From an uncultured Clostridia bacterium (lineage in GTDB: Bacteria > Bacillota > Clostridia > Peptostreptococcales > Anaerovoracaceae), in the NCBI GenBank assembly GCA_934271235.1, contig CAKQQT010000005.1, positions 62,001-126,000 on the forward strand: DNA of 64,000 bases, read 5' to 3'. The stretch's first letter is position 1. Each line of letters begins with the position of its first letter. The notes beneath the pieces are model-generated. The model did not search any database. It was not told the origin of the DNA and saw nothing but the letters and a program-made list of their open reading frames with translations. Of this stretch, positions 33,250 through 42,535 are shown piece by piece. The translations under genes and the position numbers were made by a program.

Positions 33250-35975
33250 GATAATTTTTCCCTAATGGAGGCAATCTGTGCGGAAACCTTGGCCAGCATT
33301 TCCTCATACATCGCCAGTTTTTCCTTTTCTGCCTGGATCTTCGCTTCCGGCGCCTTGTTCACAAAGCCCGGATTGGAGAGCATGCCCGTCGAACGTTTGA
33401 CTTCGCCCTGCAGGCGTTTTTCTTCTTTTTCGAGTCTGGCCAGCTCTTCCGCGAAATCGACCAGATCGTCGAGCGGGATATAAATCTCCGCGCCGTCGAT
33501 GACCGCGGATACCGCGTCTGCCGGCACCTCTGCCTTGCTGCTCGCGAAAGTGATCTCCGTGATGTTGGCAAGGTTCTTCAGATAAGTCTCGCCGCGCTGC
33601 ATGGTCTCTGCCTTGTCACTGCTCGCCAGAATGATGGCTTTGATCTTCTTGGACGGCGCTACATTCTTCTCTGCCTTGATGTTGCGGATCGCCTTGATCG
33701 CGTCCATCGCCATCTCTACCGTCTTGACAGCCTGCGGATAGACATAATGCAGGCTTGTTTCCGGCCATGCCGCGCTGATCAGATAGCCCTGTTCGTCCTC
33801 GCCGTGCGGCAGGAAGCCCCAGATCTCTTCAGTGATGAACGGCATGAACGGGTGCAGCAGCTTGAGCATGTTCTTCAGGCACATCACTAAGACGAAACGA
33901 ACGACTTTTTTATCTTCTTCATCCTCGCCCCACAGTCTTGCCTTGACCAGTTCGATGTACCAGTCGCAGTATTCGTTCCAGATCAGGTCGTAAACACGCT
34001 GACCGGCTAACGCCAGATCGTAGCGTTCCATCGCGTTGTTGACGTATTCGATCGCGTCATTGACGCGGTTGATCATCCATTTATCTTCATCCCGCAGCGG
34101 AATGTTCGCGAAATTCGTGGTGTTCGCGCAGGCACCGCCGCAGCAGTCCTCGCAGCATTTTGCCAGCGGCTTGAACTCACCGGCATCGTCCTGCAGGTTC
34201 ATGATGACAAATCGGGACGCGTTCCACAATTTATTCGCGAAGTTTCTGGAGTTTTCCAGTCGGTCCTCGGTGAAACGCATGTCGTTGCCCGGCGTGATAC
34301 CGGTGGAAAGCATGAAGCGCAGCGCGTCCGCGCCGTATTTGTCGATGATCTCCAGCGGGTCGATGCCGTTGCCCAGTGATTTGGACATCTTGCGTCCCTG
34401 TGCGTCGCGTACCAGGCCGTGGATATAAACATCGTGGAACGGTACCTCGCCCATGTATTCCAGACCGGAGAATACCATTCTGACAACCCAGAAGAAGATG
34501 ATATCATATCCGGTCACCAGTACGTCAGTCGGGTAGAAATAATCCAGTTCCGGCGTTTTTTCCGGCCAGCCGAGCGTGGAGAACGGCCATAACGCGGAAG
34601 AAAACCAGGTGTCCAGGACATCTTCGTCCTGCTTAAAGTGCGTACAGCCGCATTTCGGACATTTTTCCGGCGTATCGTAAGCAACGACGATCTCACCGCA
34701 GTCCTCGCAGTAATAAGCCGGGATCCGGTGGCCCCACCAAAGCTGACGGGAAATACACCAGTCCTTGATGCCTTCCAGCCAGTGCAGATAGATCTTTTCA
34801 AAACGTTCCGGGATATGTCTGAGCTTGCCGTTTTTCGCGACCTCGATCGCCGGCTTCGCGAGTTCTTCCATCTTTACGAACCACTGCTCGGATACCATAT
34901 CCTCGATGACCGTATGGCAGCGGTAGCAGGTGCCCATCGGAATGACCTTTTCTTCGGTCTTGATCAGATAACCGGCTGCTTCCAGATCGGCTACCCAGTT
35001 TTTACGGCACTCGTAACGATCCTGGCCCTCATATTTGCCTGCCAGCGCATTCATCGTCGCATCTTTGTTGATACAGGAAACGACCGGCAGTCCCGCACGC
35101 TGTCCGACTTCAAAGTCGTTCGGGTCGTGCGCCGGGGTGATCTTTACCGCGCCGGTACCCTTTTCAGGGTCCGGATATGGGTCGGCGATGATCGGGATCT
35201 CCTTGCCTACCAGCGGCAGGATGACTTTCTTGCCGACAACCGCCTTATAGCGTTCGTCATCCGGATGTACCGCGATAGCCTCATCGGAGAACATGGTCTC
35301 CGGTCTGGATGTCGCAACGATGATACCGTCGAAATCAGCCGTCGGCTCTACTGCCGGATATTTGAAATACCAGTACTTTCCGTTTTTATCTTCATGCTCG
35401 ACTTCCGCGTCCGAAAGCGACGTGCCGCACTGAGGACACCAGTTGACCAGGCGGTTTCCTCTGTAGATCAGACCTTTTTGATATAACTTGATGAACGCCG
35501 CCTTGACTGCCTGGTTGCATCCCTCGTCCATCGTGAACCGTTCACGCGACCAGTCGCAGGAGTCGCCGAGCTTGCGGCACTGACGGGTGATGCGTCCGCC
35601 GTATTCTTCTTTCCATGCCCAGGCGCGCTTCAAGAATTCTTCTCTGCCCAGATCTTCTTTTTCCAAGCCCTCATCGGCACGGATCTTTTCTACAACTTTG
35701 ACCTCTGTCGCAATGCTGGCATGATCGGAGCCCGGCAGCCATAATGCGCTGTAGCCCTGCATCCGCTTCCATCTTGTCAATACATCCTGCAAGGTCTGGT
35801 CAAGCGCGTGTCCCATATGCAGCTGCCCGGTGATGTTTGGCGGCGGCATGACGATCGTGAACGGCTTTTTGTCCGGATCCACTTCCGCCCGAAACGCGCC
35901 GTTGGTTTCCCACATTTCGTAGATACGATCTTCGAAATCTTTCGGATTATAGGTTTTTGCTAAGTTTTTTTCCAT
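33246..35975 (-). CDS. valS: valyl-tRNA synthetase
   Basis: Class I synthetase, 909 residues. HIGH motif as QLHMGHALDQ, KMSKS as GRKMSKSLGN, a CP1 editing domain with VATSRPETMFSDEA, and the C-terminal ValRS coiled-coil arm (last 70 residues, charged heptads). An additional Cys-rich stretch KCCEDCCGGAC near 640 is noteworthy. Governed by a T-box leader and followed by folC. Confidence 0.97.
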   Translation of the reverse strand: MEKNLAKTYNPKDFEDRIYEMWETNGAFRAEVDPDKKPFTIVMPPPNITGQLHMGHALDQTLQDVLTRWKRMQGYSALWLPGSDHASIATEVKVVEKIRADEGLEKEDLGREEFLKRAWAWKEEYGGRITRQCRKLGDSCDWSRERFTMDEGCNQAVKAAFIKLYQKGLIYRGNRLVNWCPQCGTSLSDAEVEHEDKNGKYWYFKYPAVEPTADFDGIIVATSRPETMFSDEAIAVHPDDERYKAVVGKKVILPLVGKEIPIIADPYPDPEKGTGAVKITPAHDPNDFEVGQRAGLPVVSCINKDATMNALAGKYEGQDRYECRKNWVADLEAAGYLIKTEEKVIPMGTCYRCHTVIEDMVSEQWFVKMEELAKPAIEVAKNGKLRHIPERFEKIYLHWLEGIKDWCISRQLWWGHRIPAYYCEDCGEIVVAYDTPEKCPKCGCTHFKQDEDVLDTWFSSALWPFSTLGWPEKTPELDYFYPTDVLVTGYDIIFFWVVRMVFSGLEYMGEVPFHDVYIHGLVRDAQGRKMSKSLGNGIDPLEIIDKYGADALRFMLSTGITPGNDMRFTEDRLENSRNFANKLWNASRFVIMNLQDDAGEFKPLAKCCEDCCGGACANTTNFANIPLRDEDKWMINRVNDAIEYVNNAMERYDLALAGQRVYDLIWNEYCDWYIELVKARLWGEDEEDKKVVRFVLVMCLKNMLKLLHPFMPFITEEIWGFLPHGEDEQGYLISAAWPETSLHYVYPQAVKTVEMAMDAIKAIRNIKAEKNVAPSKKIKAIILASSDKAETMQRGETYLKNLANITEITFASSKAEVPADAVSAVIDGAEIYIPLDDLVDFAEELARLEKEEKRLQGEVKRSTGMLSNPGFVNKAPEAKIQAEKEKLAMYEEMLAKVSAQIASIREKLS

Positions 35976-36019
35976 TTGTGTCAGATTTCCTTTCTGTAAA
36001 TAGATTGCGGCCGCTTGGG

Positions 36020-36275
36020 AAAAGAGCTTCTCCCGGATCTTATCTCAGAAAAAAACGTCCCTCGCAAGGCCGTTCGGCTTTGCAAAGGACGAAAATAACA
36101 TTCCGCGGTACCACCTTTGTTCCTGCTTTTGTCAAGCAGACCCTCATTGATCTCAAAACTCGGAAGCAACCTTCAGAAAACGCATCCTTGCGGGACTCTC
36201 AGCCTCGGTCCCGATTCTCTGTAAAGCGCGGCTTTCCCTACTCCTCTTCGTCATCGTTTCTATTGGATTTTCAAT
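36020..36275 (-). promoter_or_regulatory. T-box leader of valS (tRNA-Val-sensing riboswitch)
   Basis: Core AAGGTGGTACCGCGG at about 36100-36115, followed by the terminator hairpin GTCCTTTGCAA/TTGCGAGGGAC with a T run (about 36050-36095). A candidate specifier GTT lies in GAAGGTTGCTTCC (about 36160-36175). Confidence 0.92.
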
Positions 36276-36281
36276 AGAAAC

Positions 36282-36310
36282 ATTGTATAACGCGAGCGCC
36301 TGCTTGTCAA
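36282..36310 (-). promoter_or_regulatory. promoter of valS T-box transcript
   Basis: Minus strand TTGACA-N17-TACAAT, consensus spacing. Confidence 0.85.
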
Positions 36311-36316
36311 GAAAAA

Positions 36317-38521
36317 TCAGATAACTTTTGTCTCCTCCAGTTTTTCGTTAAACGCTTCATTCAAGCGGATGATCGGCTTTCTCAGCACCAGGCCCAAAAG
36401 CAGCGACGCGATCAAGTAAAGGCCGAGGATCCCCAGCTCTTTCCAGTAGACATTGCCGTAAAATCCCGCGATGCACTCGCGCATAGCCGCCATGCTGTGC
36501 GTGAACGGCAGCAGCACATACAGTTTTTGGAAGAATGTCGGTGTCATCTCGATCGGGAACGTTCCGCCGGAACCCGCTACCTGAATGACCATCAGGACGA
36601 CGCAGATCGCTTTCCCGATGTCGCCGAAGGAAACCGTCAGCGTGTACAGCAGATTGACAAATACGATGCTGGTAAACCAGCCCGCGAGCATAAAATAAAA
36701 CGGATGCTCACACTGGATCTCCAGGAAGTACAGATCGCCCAGACAGATCAGTCCGCTCTGCAAAAGTCCGATGATCAAGAACAGGATATATCTTCCCAGA
36801 TACAGCTGCGCCGGCGTCACATCGGCAAGCTCCTCCTGCCGTTTGCGGTCCACGTTGACTTTCATCATCGCCACCAGCACAACGCCGCCGACCCAGATCG
36901 CCAGAACGGAGTAGAACGGCGCCATGGCTGATCCGTAATTCTCTACCGGATAATACTTTATGGTGTTCAGCTTCACCGGGGCTGCCAGAAATTCACTGAC
37001 CTCTGTCGGATCCGTGCCGAGGATCTCATCCAATTCCTCCGTATCGCTGTCCTGTACTGCCTTGTTGATCTTGGCGGATACGCGGCGGATCTCTTTCGCG
37101 CCGCTGCGGATCATGCCGGAAGTATCTTCGAGCGCCGCCTGCAGCTTGATGAGATTACCGGAAAGATCACCGGTGCTGGCGTCGATCTGCGCCGCCGCTG
37201 CATCCAGCTGATCCAGCAGGTCGACTGCCGCGTCTCCGGAAGCGTCGAAGCTGTCGATCAGCTGCAGGATCTTCGTTTCCACATTGGCTTCATAATCCGC
37301 CTGCAGTTCCGAGGCCGCCAGGTAATTTCCCTCGATTTCCGCTTTCAGCGTCTGCCGCTTCTGCTCGATCTCACGCTCGGTACGATACAGATCGTTTGCC
37401 GCGCCTTGCAAGTCATCCCGCAGCGCGCTCTGCAGATCGATCTGCTTCTGCAGATTGCGGATCATGCGATCCAGCGCGTCCTGCGTGATGCCCGCGAACT
37501 CCGGCAGGTTGTCCCGCAGTTCCTGCAGGTTCTGTTTGACTTTTTCCGCCGCCTGTACCTGCTGATCGACCTTGGCCGCAAGCTCCGCGAGCACCTTTTG
37601 TCCGGCTTCCATATCCTGATACAGAAGATCCATCGCCGCGTCTGCCTGCTTGGCGATCTCCTGATAGCTTTCTTTCGTCTGCCGCAGCGCCAGATTGACC
37701 GCTTCCGTCGTCCCGGTCACCGCACCGGACAGGCTCGATATCGTCTGCGTGACCTGCTGCAGATCTTTCTGTGCCTTGCCCGCCTTGCCGACTGCCGCGT
37801 CCAGCATCTCCGCGGAGCTGTCGGTCACGCGGCTCAGCGAGGAAACGATCGACGCGAACGTATCGACCAGATCGGCGGAATCATCCAGCTCGCCTGCCAG
37901 TTCCTGCAGGTTCGCCGTAAAATTCTCCATCGTTTCCTTGCCCTCGGTTTCATCGAGGACCTGCGTCAGTCCTTCCAGAATGTCGAGACCGACTTCCGTG
38001 ACGGTCTGCGCGAAGACCTGATCGATCTGTTTCTGCACCGCGCTGGCGCCCTTGTCCGTGATCTTCGGCGCGATCGCGTTTTCTTTTTCATTCAGATAGT
38101 ATAAAATATCCGACCGCTGGATCCGTTCTTTTGAAAACAGGCTCATGATGTCACGGCTGAAAGACTCCGGCAATACGATCGCCGCGTAGTATTTCCCCGA
38201 TTTGACCCCCTGGACCGCCGCATTTTCATCCGTAAAGATCCAGTTCAGCTGTTTGTTCTCGTGCAGGTTCATCTCGACCTGATCGCCGACGTTCAGCGTG
38301 ATCGGAAAAAGACTTCCCCGATAGCCTTCGTCCATGTTGGCGACCGCGACTTTGAGGTTGCCGGTGCTGCCGTAGGGATCCCAGCTGGCGGCGATATTGA
38401 ACCAGGCGTACAGAGACGGAACGATCGTCAGTCCCATGACCACGATCCAGGCGATCGTGTTGTTGCGGATCTTTTTCAGATCACCGGTAAAGATCTTACC
38501 GATATTGCGCAGTGTCTTCAT
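36317..38521 (-). CDS. YhgE/Pip domain membrane protein (1)
   Basis: 734 residues. N-terminal TM (ITWIV..VPSLYAWFNIAASWDPY) precedes the conserved YhgE N-domain with VAVANMDEGYRG. A long extracytoplasmic coiled-coil region (about 150-520) follows, and the C-terminal part has about five TM helices of the ABC-2 type. Pip (phage infection protein) in Lactococcus is a phage receptor; related EsaA proteins serve type VII secretion. Start overlaps the preceding YhgE gene as ATGA. Confidence 0.87.
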   Translation of the reverse strand: MKTLRNIGKIFTGDLKKIRNNTIAWIVVMGLTIVPSLYAWFNIAASWDPYGSTGNLKVAVANMDEGYRGSLFPITLNVGDQVEMNLHENKQLNWIFTDENAAVQGVKSGKYYAAIVLPESFSRDIMSLFSKERIQRSDILYYLNEKENAIAPKITDKGASAVQKQIDQVFAQTVTEVGLDILEGLTQVLDETEGKETMENFTANLQELAGELDDSADLVDTFASIVSSLSRVTDSSAEMLDAAVGKAGKAQKDLQQVTQTISSLSGAVTGTTEAVNLALRQTKESYQEIAKQADAAMDLLYQDMEAGQKVLAELAAKVDQQVQAAEKVKQNLQELRDNLPEFAGITQDALDRMIRNLQKQIDLQSALRDDLQGAANDLYRTEREIEQKRQTLKAEIEGNYLAASELQADYEANVETKILQLIDSFDASGDAAVDLLDQLDAAAAQIDASTGDLSGNLIKLQAALEDTSGMIRSGAKEIRRVSAKINKAVQDSDTEELDEILGTDPTEVSEFLAAPVKLNTIKYYPVENYGSAMAPFYSVLAIWVGGVVLVAMMKVNVDRKRQEELADVTPAQLYLGRYILFLIIGLLQSGLICLGDLYFLEIQCEHPFYFMLAGWFTSIVFVNLLYTLTVSFGDIGKAICVVLMVIQVAGSGGTFPIEMTPTFFQKLYVLLPFTHSMAAMRECIAGFYGNVYWKELGILGLYLIASLLLGLVLRKPIIRLNEAFNEKLEETKVI

Positions 38522-41055
38522 GGCTTTTCCTCTCCTTTCAGCTCCTGCAGCAGATCCTCCTTAGACTTATTGGCGTAGCGCATCTTGCTCTGCAGATTTT
38601 CGTGCACAAATTCCAGAATGATCAGGAACGTGGAAATCGCAATGATCGCGCAGATCCACAGCACCAAAAAGACCATCTTGGAAGACACGCTGAACATCAA
38701 GACCAAAAAGACGGTCGGCAGCAAAAGGATCAGCAGGAACCCCAGCTTGGTCCATTTCTTATAATTTTCTTCAAAATGCAGCGTCTTCTCGACCATTTTT
38801 TCGTGAAAAACTTCCTGATCGGCCAGAATGTCGATCGCAGTCGAAAGTTTTACCCGTTCGCGGGTCATGCCGCTTTCCTCGCAGATCATCAATCCGGTCT
38901 CTTCCAACTTTTTGTCGAACATACGGTTCAGGTTGAGCATCAAGAGCCGCACGCCCAGACCGATCAAAAGGGCGATCGGCAGATACAGCGCCAGACAGGC
39001 GATGTTTTTCCAGTATAAATGATCGTGCATCCCCGCGATCGCTTCCCGCATGGCGTTGATCCCGTAGGTAAACGGCAGCAGCGGGTGCAGATTGCGGAAG
39101 AAGGCCGGCGTCATCTCGATCGGATAAGTGCCCGCGGAACCCGGGATCTGCAGGATGACCAAGATGACGCAGACCGCCTTGCCGATATGCTTAAACGTGA
39201 GCGAAAGCGCGTAGATCAGGTTTACGTAAACAAAGGAAATGAACATTCCCGCACCGATAAACGCCAGCGGATGCTCACACTGCGTCTTGAGCAGGAAAAT
39301 ATCCCCCAGACAGATGATCACGGCCTGGATCAGACCGACTGCGATAAACAGCAGCCAGCGGCCGAAATACGCCTGCGTCGGCGTGATCTTTTTCAATTTT
39401 TTGTCCCGGTCCACTTCCAGTTTGAAAATGGCGATCAGCACGATGCCGCTGACCCAGATGGCCAGATTCGTATAGAACGGCGTCATTGCCGATCCGTAGT
39501 TTTTTACCGGGAAAAGGCTGACTGTCGTCAGCTGTACCGGCGAAGAGATGAAGTCCGCGACCACTTTCGCGTTCAGTCCGCGGTCCTGCAGGAATTCTTC
39601 ATAGGCGGAATACGAGTCGGCGCTGCGCAGCGCACTGATCTCATCCGCCACATGATCGACCCGACCGCTCACGCGTTTCAGCGCTGAAGCCGTTGCCGTA
39701 AGCGCGTTCCGTGTCTCGTCCACACAGTTGTCAAGTTCATCGAGGATCGTCCGCAGCTGCACCATCGTCGGTTCCATGGACGATAAGATACCGGAAAGCG
39801 TTCCGCCCTGTATCGACAGGACATCCAGCGTCCGGTTCAGTACCGGGAAAACATCGGTGTTGAGGATGTTCTTCGCGTCGCTGAGGCTCTTTCGCTCCGC
39901 CTGCAAGGCCCCGTAAACGCTGGTCTGGGTATTCAAAAGCAGATCCGATGCGTCTTCCAGACGTTTCAGCGTCTTTTCCAGACTTTGCAGGACCTCCTGA
40001 TATCTCTGGTTTTGTTTTTCGAGCGCCGCGACGGCGGTTTCCAGAGCGGCGTTCGGATACAGGCTGTTCAGACGCTTCAATTCCTCCAGATTTGCCTCAT
40101 TGCGATCGATCACGGCCTGTGTTTTGGTGATCAGCCGCGTCAGCTGCGCCTCGGCCTTGGCAAGCTCACTCTGCAGGTCGCTCAGATCCTCCCCTGCAGC
40201 GGTTTCGATCTCCGACAAATGCCGGTCGCCCTGTGCGATCGCTCCCTCAAGCTGGATCGAGAACAGACTGACGGACTGCCTTACCGCAGCCAGTGTATCC
40301 AGCGACAGGTCGATCGTTCCCGCGCCCTCATCCGCGATCCGTTCGGTCTTCTTCAAGGTCTTGCGCGCTCCGCTGATGACTTCTTTGCTGTCCTTCGCGA
40401 TCTTGTCCAGACCCTTGAGGACGTCCTGCTGCGCGTTCAGCTCCTGCGCCGCCTTGCGGACCGTGCTCGCCGACTTGCGATTGACAGCCCCGAGGTTTTC
40501 GGACACGGACAGGATCGTTTCATCCAGGATCTCGGACACAGCCTCCGACGCGACCGAAACGAAGGTCTGATTGACCTGCTGCTGGACCGTCGTCGCTCCG
40601 GTATCCGTGACCTTCGGCGCGATGGCGTTCTTTTTTTCATTCACAAAATATTCGATCTCCGGCGAGTGGATATTGCCGGACAGTACACTGACCATGCTCT
40701 GGCTGAAATCCTCCGGGATCACGATCGCCGCGTAGTAATCTCCGGCCTCCACGCCGTCGATCGCGCTCTGACGGTCGGTAAAGGTCCATCCCAACGCATC
40801 GTTTTCTTTTAGATTCTTGATGATCTCCTCGCCGACGTTCAGCTCGCCGACCAGTTCGTGATCGGTGCCTTTGTCGCAGTTCGCTACCGCGATGAGGATC
40901 CCCTGCGTATTGCTGTAAGGGTCCATGTTTGCGGCAATGTTGAACCAGGCGTACAGCGACGGTATGACGCAGACGCCCAAGAGCACGATCACCGCCACCC
41001 AATTGGAAAGCAATCGTTTCAAATCTCTGAAAAATATCTGAAAAATCGTTTTCAT
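38518..41055 (-). CDS. YhgE/Pip domain membrane protein (2)
   Basis: 845 residues, same plan as its downstream neighbour: TM (VIVLLGVCVIPSLYAWFNIAAN), VAVANCDKGTDHELVG, a coiled-coil extracytoplasmic domain (about 170-540) and about five C-terminal TM helices. An extra C-terminal section (about 750-845) holds two more TM helices. The ATGA overlap with the next gene suggests the two proteins form a heteromeric complex. No WXG100 or EssC gene is seen nearby. Confidence 0.87.
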   Translation of the reverse strand: MKTIFQIFFRDLKRLLSNWVAVIVLLGVCVIPSLYAWFNIAANMDPYSNTQGILIAVANCDKGTDHELVGELNVGEEIIKNLKENDALGWTFTDRQSAIDGVEAGDYYAAIVIPEDFSQSMVSVLSGNIHSPEIEYFVNEKKNAIAPKVTDTGATTVQQQVNQTFVSVASEAVSEILDETILSVSENLGAVNRKSASTVRKAAQELNAQQDVLKGLDKIAKDSKEVISGARKTLKKTERIADEGAGTIDLSLDTLAAVRQSVSLFSIQLEGAIAQGDRHLSEIETAAGEDLSDLQSELAKAEAQLTRLITKTQAVIDRNEANLEELKRLNSLYPNAALETAVAALEKQNQRYQEVLQSLEKTLKRLEDASDLLLNTQTSVYGALQAERKSLSDAKNILNTDVFPVLNRTLDVLSIQGGTLSGILSSMEPTMVQLRTILDELDNCVDETRNALTATASALKRVSGRVDHVADEISALRSADSYSAYEEFLQDRGLNAKVVADFISSPVQLTTVSLFPVKNYGSAMTPFYTNLAIWVSGIVLIAIFKLEVDRDKKLKKITPTQAYFGRWLLFIAVGLIQAVIICLGDIFLLKTQCEHPLAFIGAGMFISFVYVNLIYALSLTFKHIGKAVCVILVILQIPGSAGTYPIEMTPAFFRNLHPLLPFTYGINAMREAIAGMHDHLYWKNIACLALYLPIALLIGLGVRLLMLNLNRMFDKKLEETGLMICEESGMTRERVKLSTAIDILADQEVFHEKMVEKTLHFEENYKKWTKLGFLLILLLPTVFLVLMFSVSSKMVFLVLWICAIIAISTFLIILEFVHENLQSKMRYANKSKEDLLQELKGEEKP

Positions 41056-41301
41056 ATTTTCCGAATTCCCCCTGTGGAATGATAGTGAAAAAATCCCTAT
41101 TATTAATTTAACGTTTCCTTAAAAAAAGTCAATGGACATATTTTATTTGTGGGAAAATTTTATTTTTTTTGCTTTCTTGTCGGATTCTTTGCATATTTTT
41201 TCTTTTCATTGCGGACAGTTTCATGTATAATAGAAGCAGAAAATTCTGATGAAAATATAGTGCCGCGCATCTTTTTCGGCACGGCAGAACGGAGATCTCA
41301 A

Positions 41302-41631
41302 ATGAAACTGATTACAGCAATCATCAATAAAAAAGACGCAGCCTGTGTCTGCGATTCTTTAACCGAAGCAGGCTTTTTCTTCACCAAACTGGCGACATCC
41401 GGCGGCTTCCTCAAAGAGGGTAATCTGACGCTGCTGATCGGCGTAGACGACGATAAAGTCCACGACGCGCTCGAAGTCATCCGCCTGCACTGTCTGAAGC
41501 GTACAGAAGCCGCGCCGGTCATGATCGGTGCCGATGCCAGCGTTTCCGCGTTCAGCTACGCTGCCCCGCAGGTCGTTGTCGGCGGCGCGACCGTCTTCGT
41601 CACCAATGTCGAGCAGTTTGAAAAATACTGA
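41302..41631 (+). CDS. darA: cyclic-di-AMP receptor DarA (PII-like)
   Basis: 109-residue PII-like trimeric receptor. MKLITAIINKKDAACVCDSL is followed by FTKLATSGGFLKEGNLTLLIGVDDDKV, the family's c-di-AMP loop. Start at 41302 chosen because GGAGATC precedes it and family members begin MKLI. An extended -10 TGTATAAT lies upstream near 41225. It is divergent from the YhgE genes. Confidence 0.92.
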   Translation: MKLITAIINKKDAACVCDSLTEAGFFFTKLATSGGFLKEGNLTLLIGVDDDKVHDALEVIRLHCLKRTEAAPVMIGADASVSAFSYAAPQVVVGGATVFVTNVEQFEKY

Positions 41632-41661
41632 TCCAAAAAACACCGGACACCAAGGTTCGAT

Positions 41662-41712
41662 AAAGAAGCGTCCGCAGAGTTCTCATCTTCGCTCTGCGGA
41701 CGCTTCTTTGTA
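41662..41712. terminator. bidirectional terminator between darA and DUF2325
   Basis: Eighteen-bp stem AAAGAAGCGTCCGCAGAG with its exact complement, A-rich on one side and TTCTTTG on the other. Confidence 0.9.
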
Positions 41713-41741
41713 TCCTTGCATTTGTATGATCTTGTATATGG

Positions 41742-42029
41742 TTACACATTGGCCGCGGTATGGCTGTCCAGCACATTCTTCAAAGCAGCCATGGAACTGG
41801 ACTGACAGCGCGCAATGCGGATATTTCTCTTTTTCGCCTGTTCATTCGCGTGATGCAGCATCTTGTGCGACATCGTGCTCGTAAACAAGATCAGAAGATC
41901 CGGATTCCCGAAATTCTGCAGACCCTTTTCCGTCTTGGCAAAGACCTTTGCGCTGCAGTCGTAAGACTTGCACAAGTCCTCATATCTTCTGACCATTCTT
42001 TCATTCCCGCCGATAATTACAACACTCAT
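41742..42029 (-). CDS. DUF2325 domain protein
   Basis: 95 residues: MSVVIIGGNERMVRRYEDLCK and then DLLILFTSTMSHKMLHHANEQAKKRNIRIARCQSSS, a Rossmann-like fold typical of DUF2325. Close homologues lie with metal or cation uptake genes. The TTAGC-N4-GCTAA box upstream places it in the same regulon as the feo genes. Confidence 0.85.
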   Translation of the reverse strand: MSVVIIGGNERMVRRYEDLCKSYDCSAKVFAKTEKGLQNFGNPDLLILFTSTMSHKMLHHANEQAKKRNIRIARCQSSSMAALKNVLDSHTAANV

Positions 42030-42155
42030 ATCTGTACTCCTTTGTCACTTTCTTGTCTCTCTATGCTTGCGTTCGTATCTCCTTATACGCCCTCTTTGAT
42101 CTTTTATTTTTTCTCTTATTTCTTCGATGTCTTCGTGTTTTCTTTTTCGTTCAAG

Positions 42156-42169
42156 TTAGCATACGCTAA
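42156..42169. promoter_or_regulatory. Feo-regulon operator, copy 1 (upstream of DUF2325)
   Basis: TTAGCATACGCTAA, within a possible promoter on the minus strand (TTGACT-N16-TAACTT), so a bound repressor would block polymerase. Confidence 0.72.
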
Positions 42170-42281
42170 CCACCAGTCAAAAGAGAAATGCCTTTCGGCA
42201 TTCACTTTTGCTTCAGCCTTTGCCGGGAGCCGCAGGCTGCACGCCTGCCGCTCCCGCTTTCCGCTGATGTTATGTTTTGAT

Positions 42282-42455
42282 TTATTCTGTCTTGTGGCAG
42301 GACCCCGCCATTGCACAATGTGCGCAGTTACAGCCACAGGAGGATTTTCCTTTTTTCTTGTTCTTGACAAGACTTCGGATAATCGCTGCTACGATCAGCA
42401 CCAGCACCAGCGATATGATGATGGTACTCAAATTCTCTGTGATCCAGTTTAACAT
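42282..42455 (-). CDS. FeoB-associated Cys-rich membrane protein
   Basis: 57 residues: MLNWITENLSTIIISLVLVL gives one N-terminal TM helix, then a basic stretch NKKKGKSSC and a Cys cluster CGCNCAHC...C. This is the known small partner encoded after feoB in many Clostridia. It lies 80 bp downstream of feoB on the same strand; the metal-binding role is inferred. Confidence 0.9.
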   Translation of the reverse strand: MLNWITENLSTIIISLVLVLIVAAIIRSLVKNKKKGKSSCGCNCAHCAMAGSCHKTE

Positions 42456-42535
42456 ATTGACTGACTCCCTTCACTTGAATTTTTCTTTGTTTTCTCTCTT
42501 TTATCATACACCGGTCAGACCGGTTTCAAACAGAA

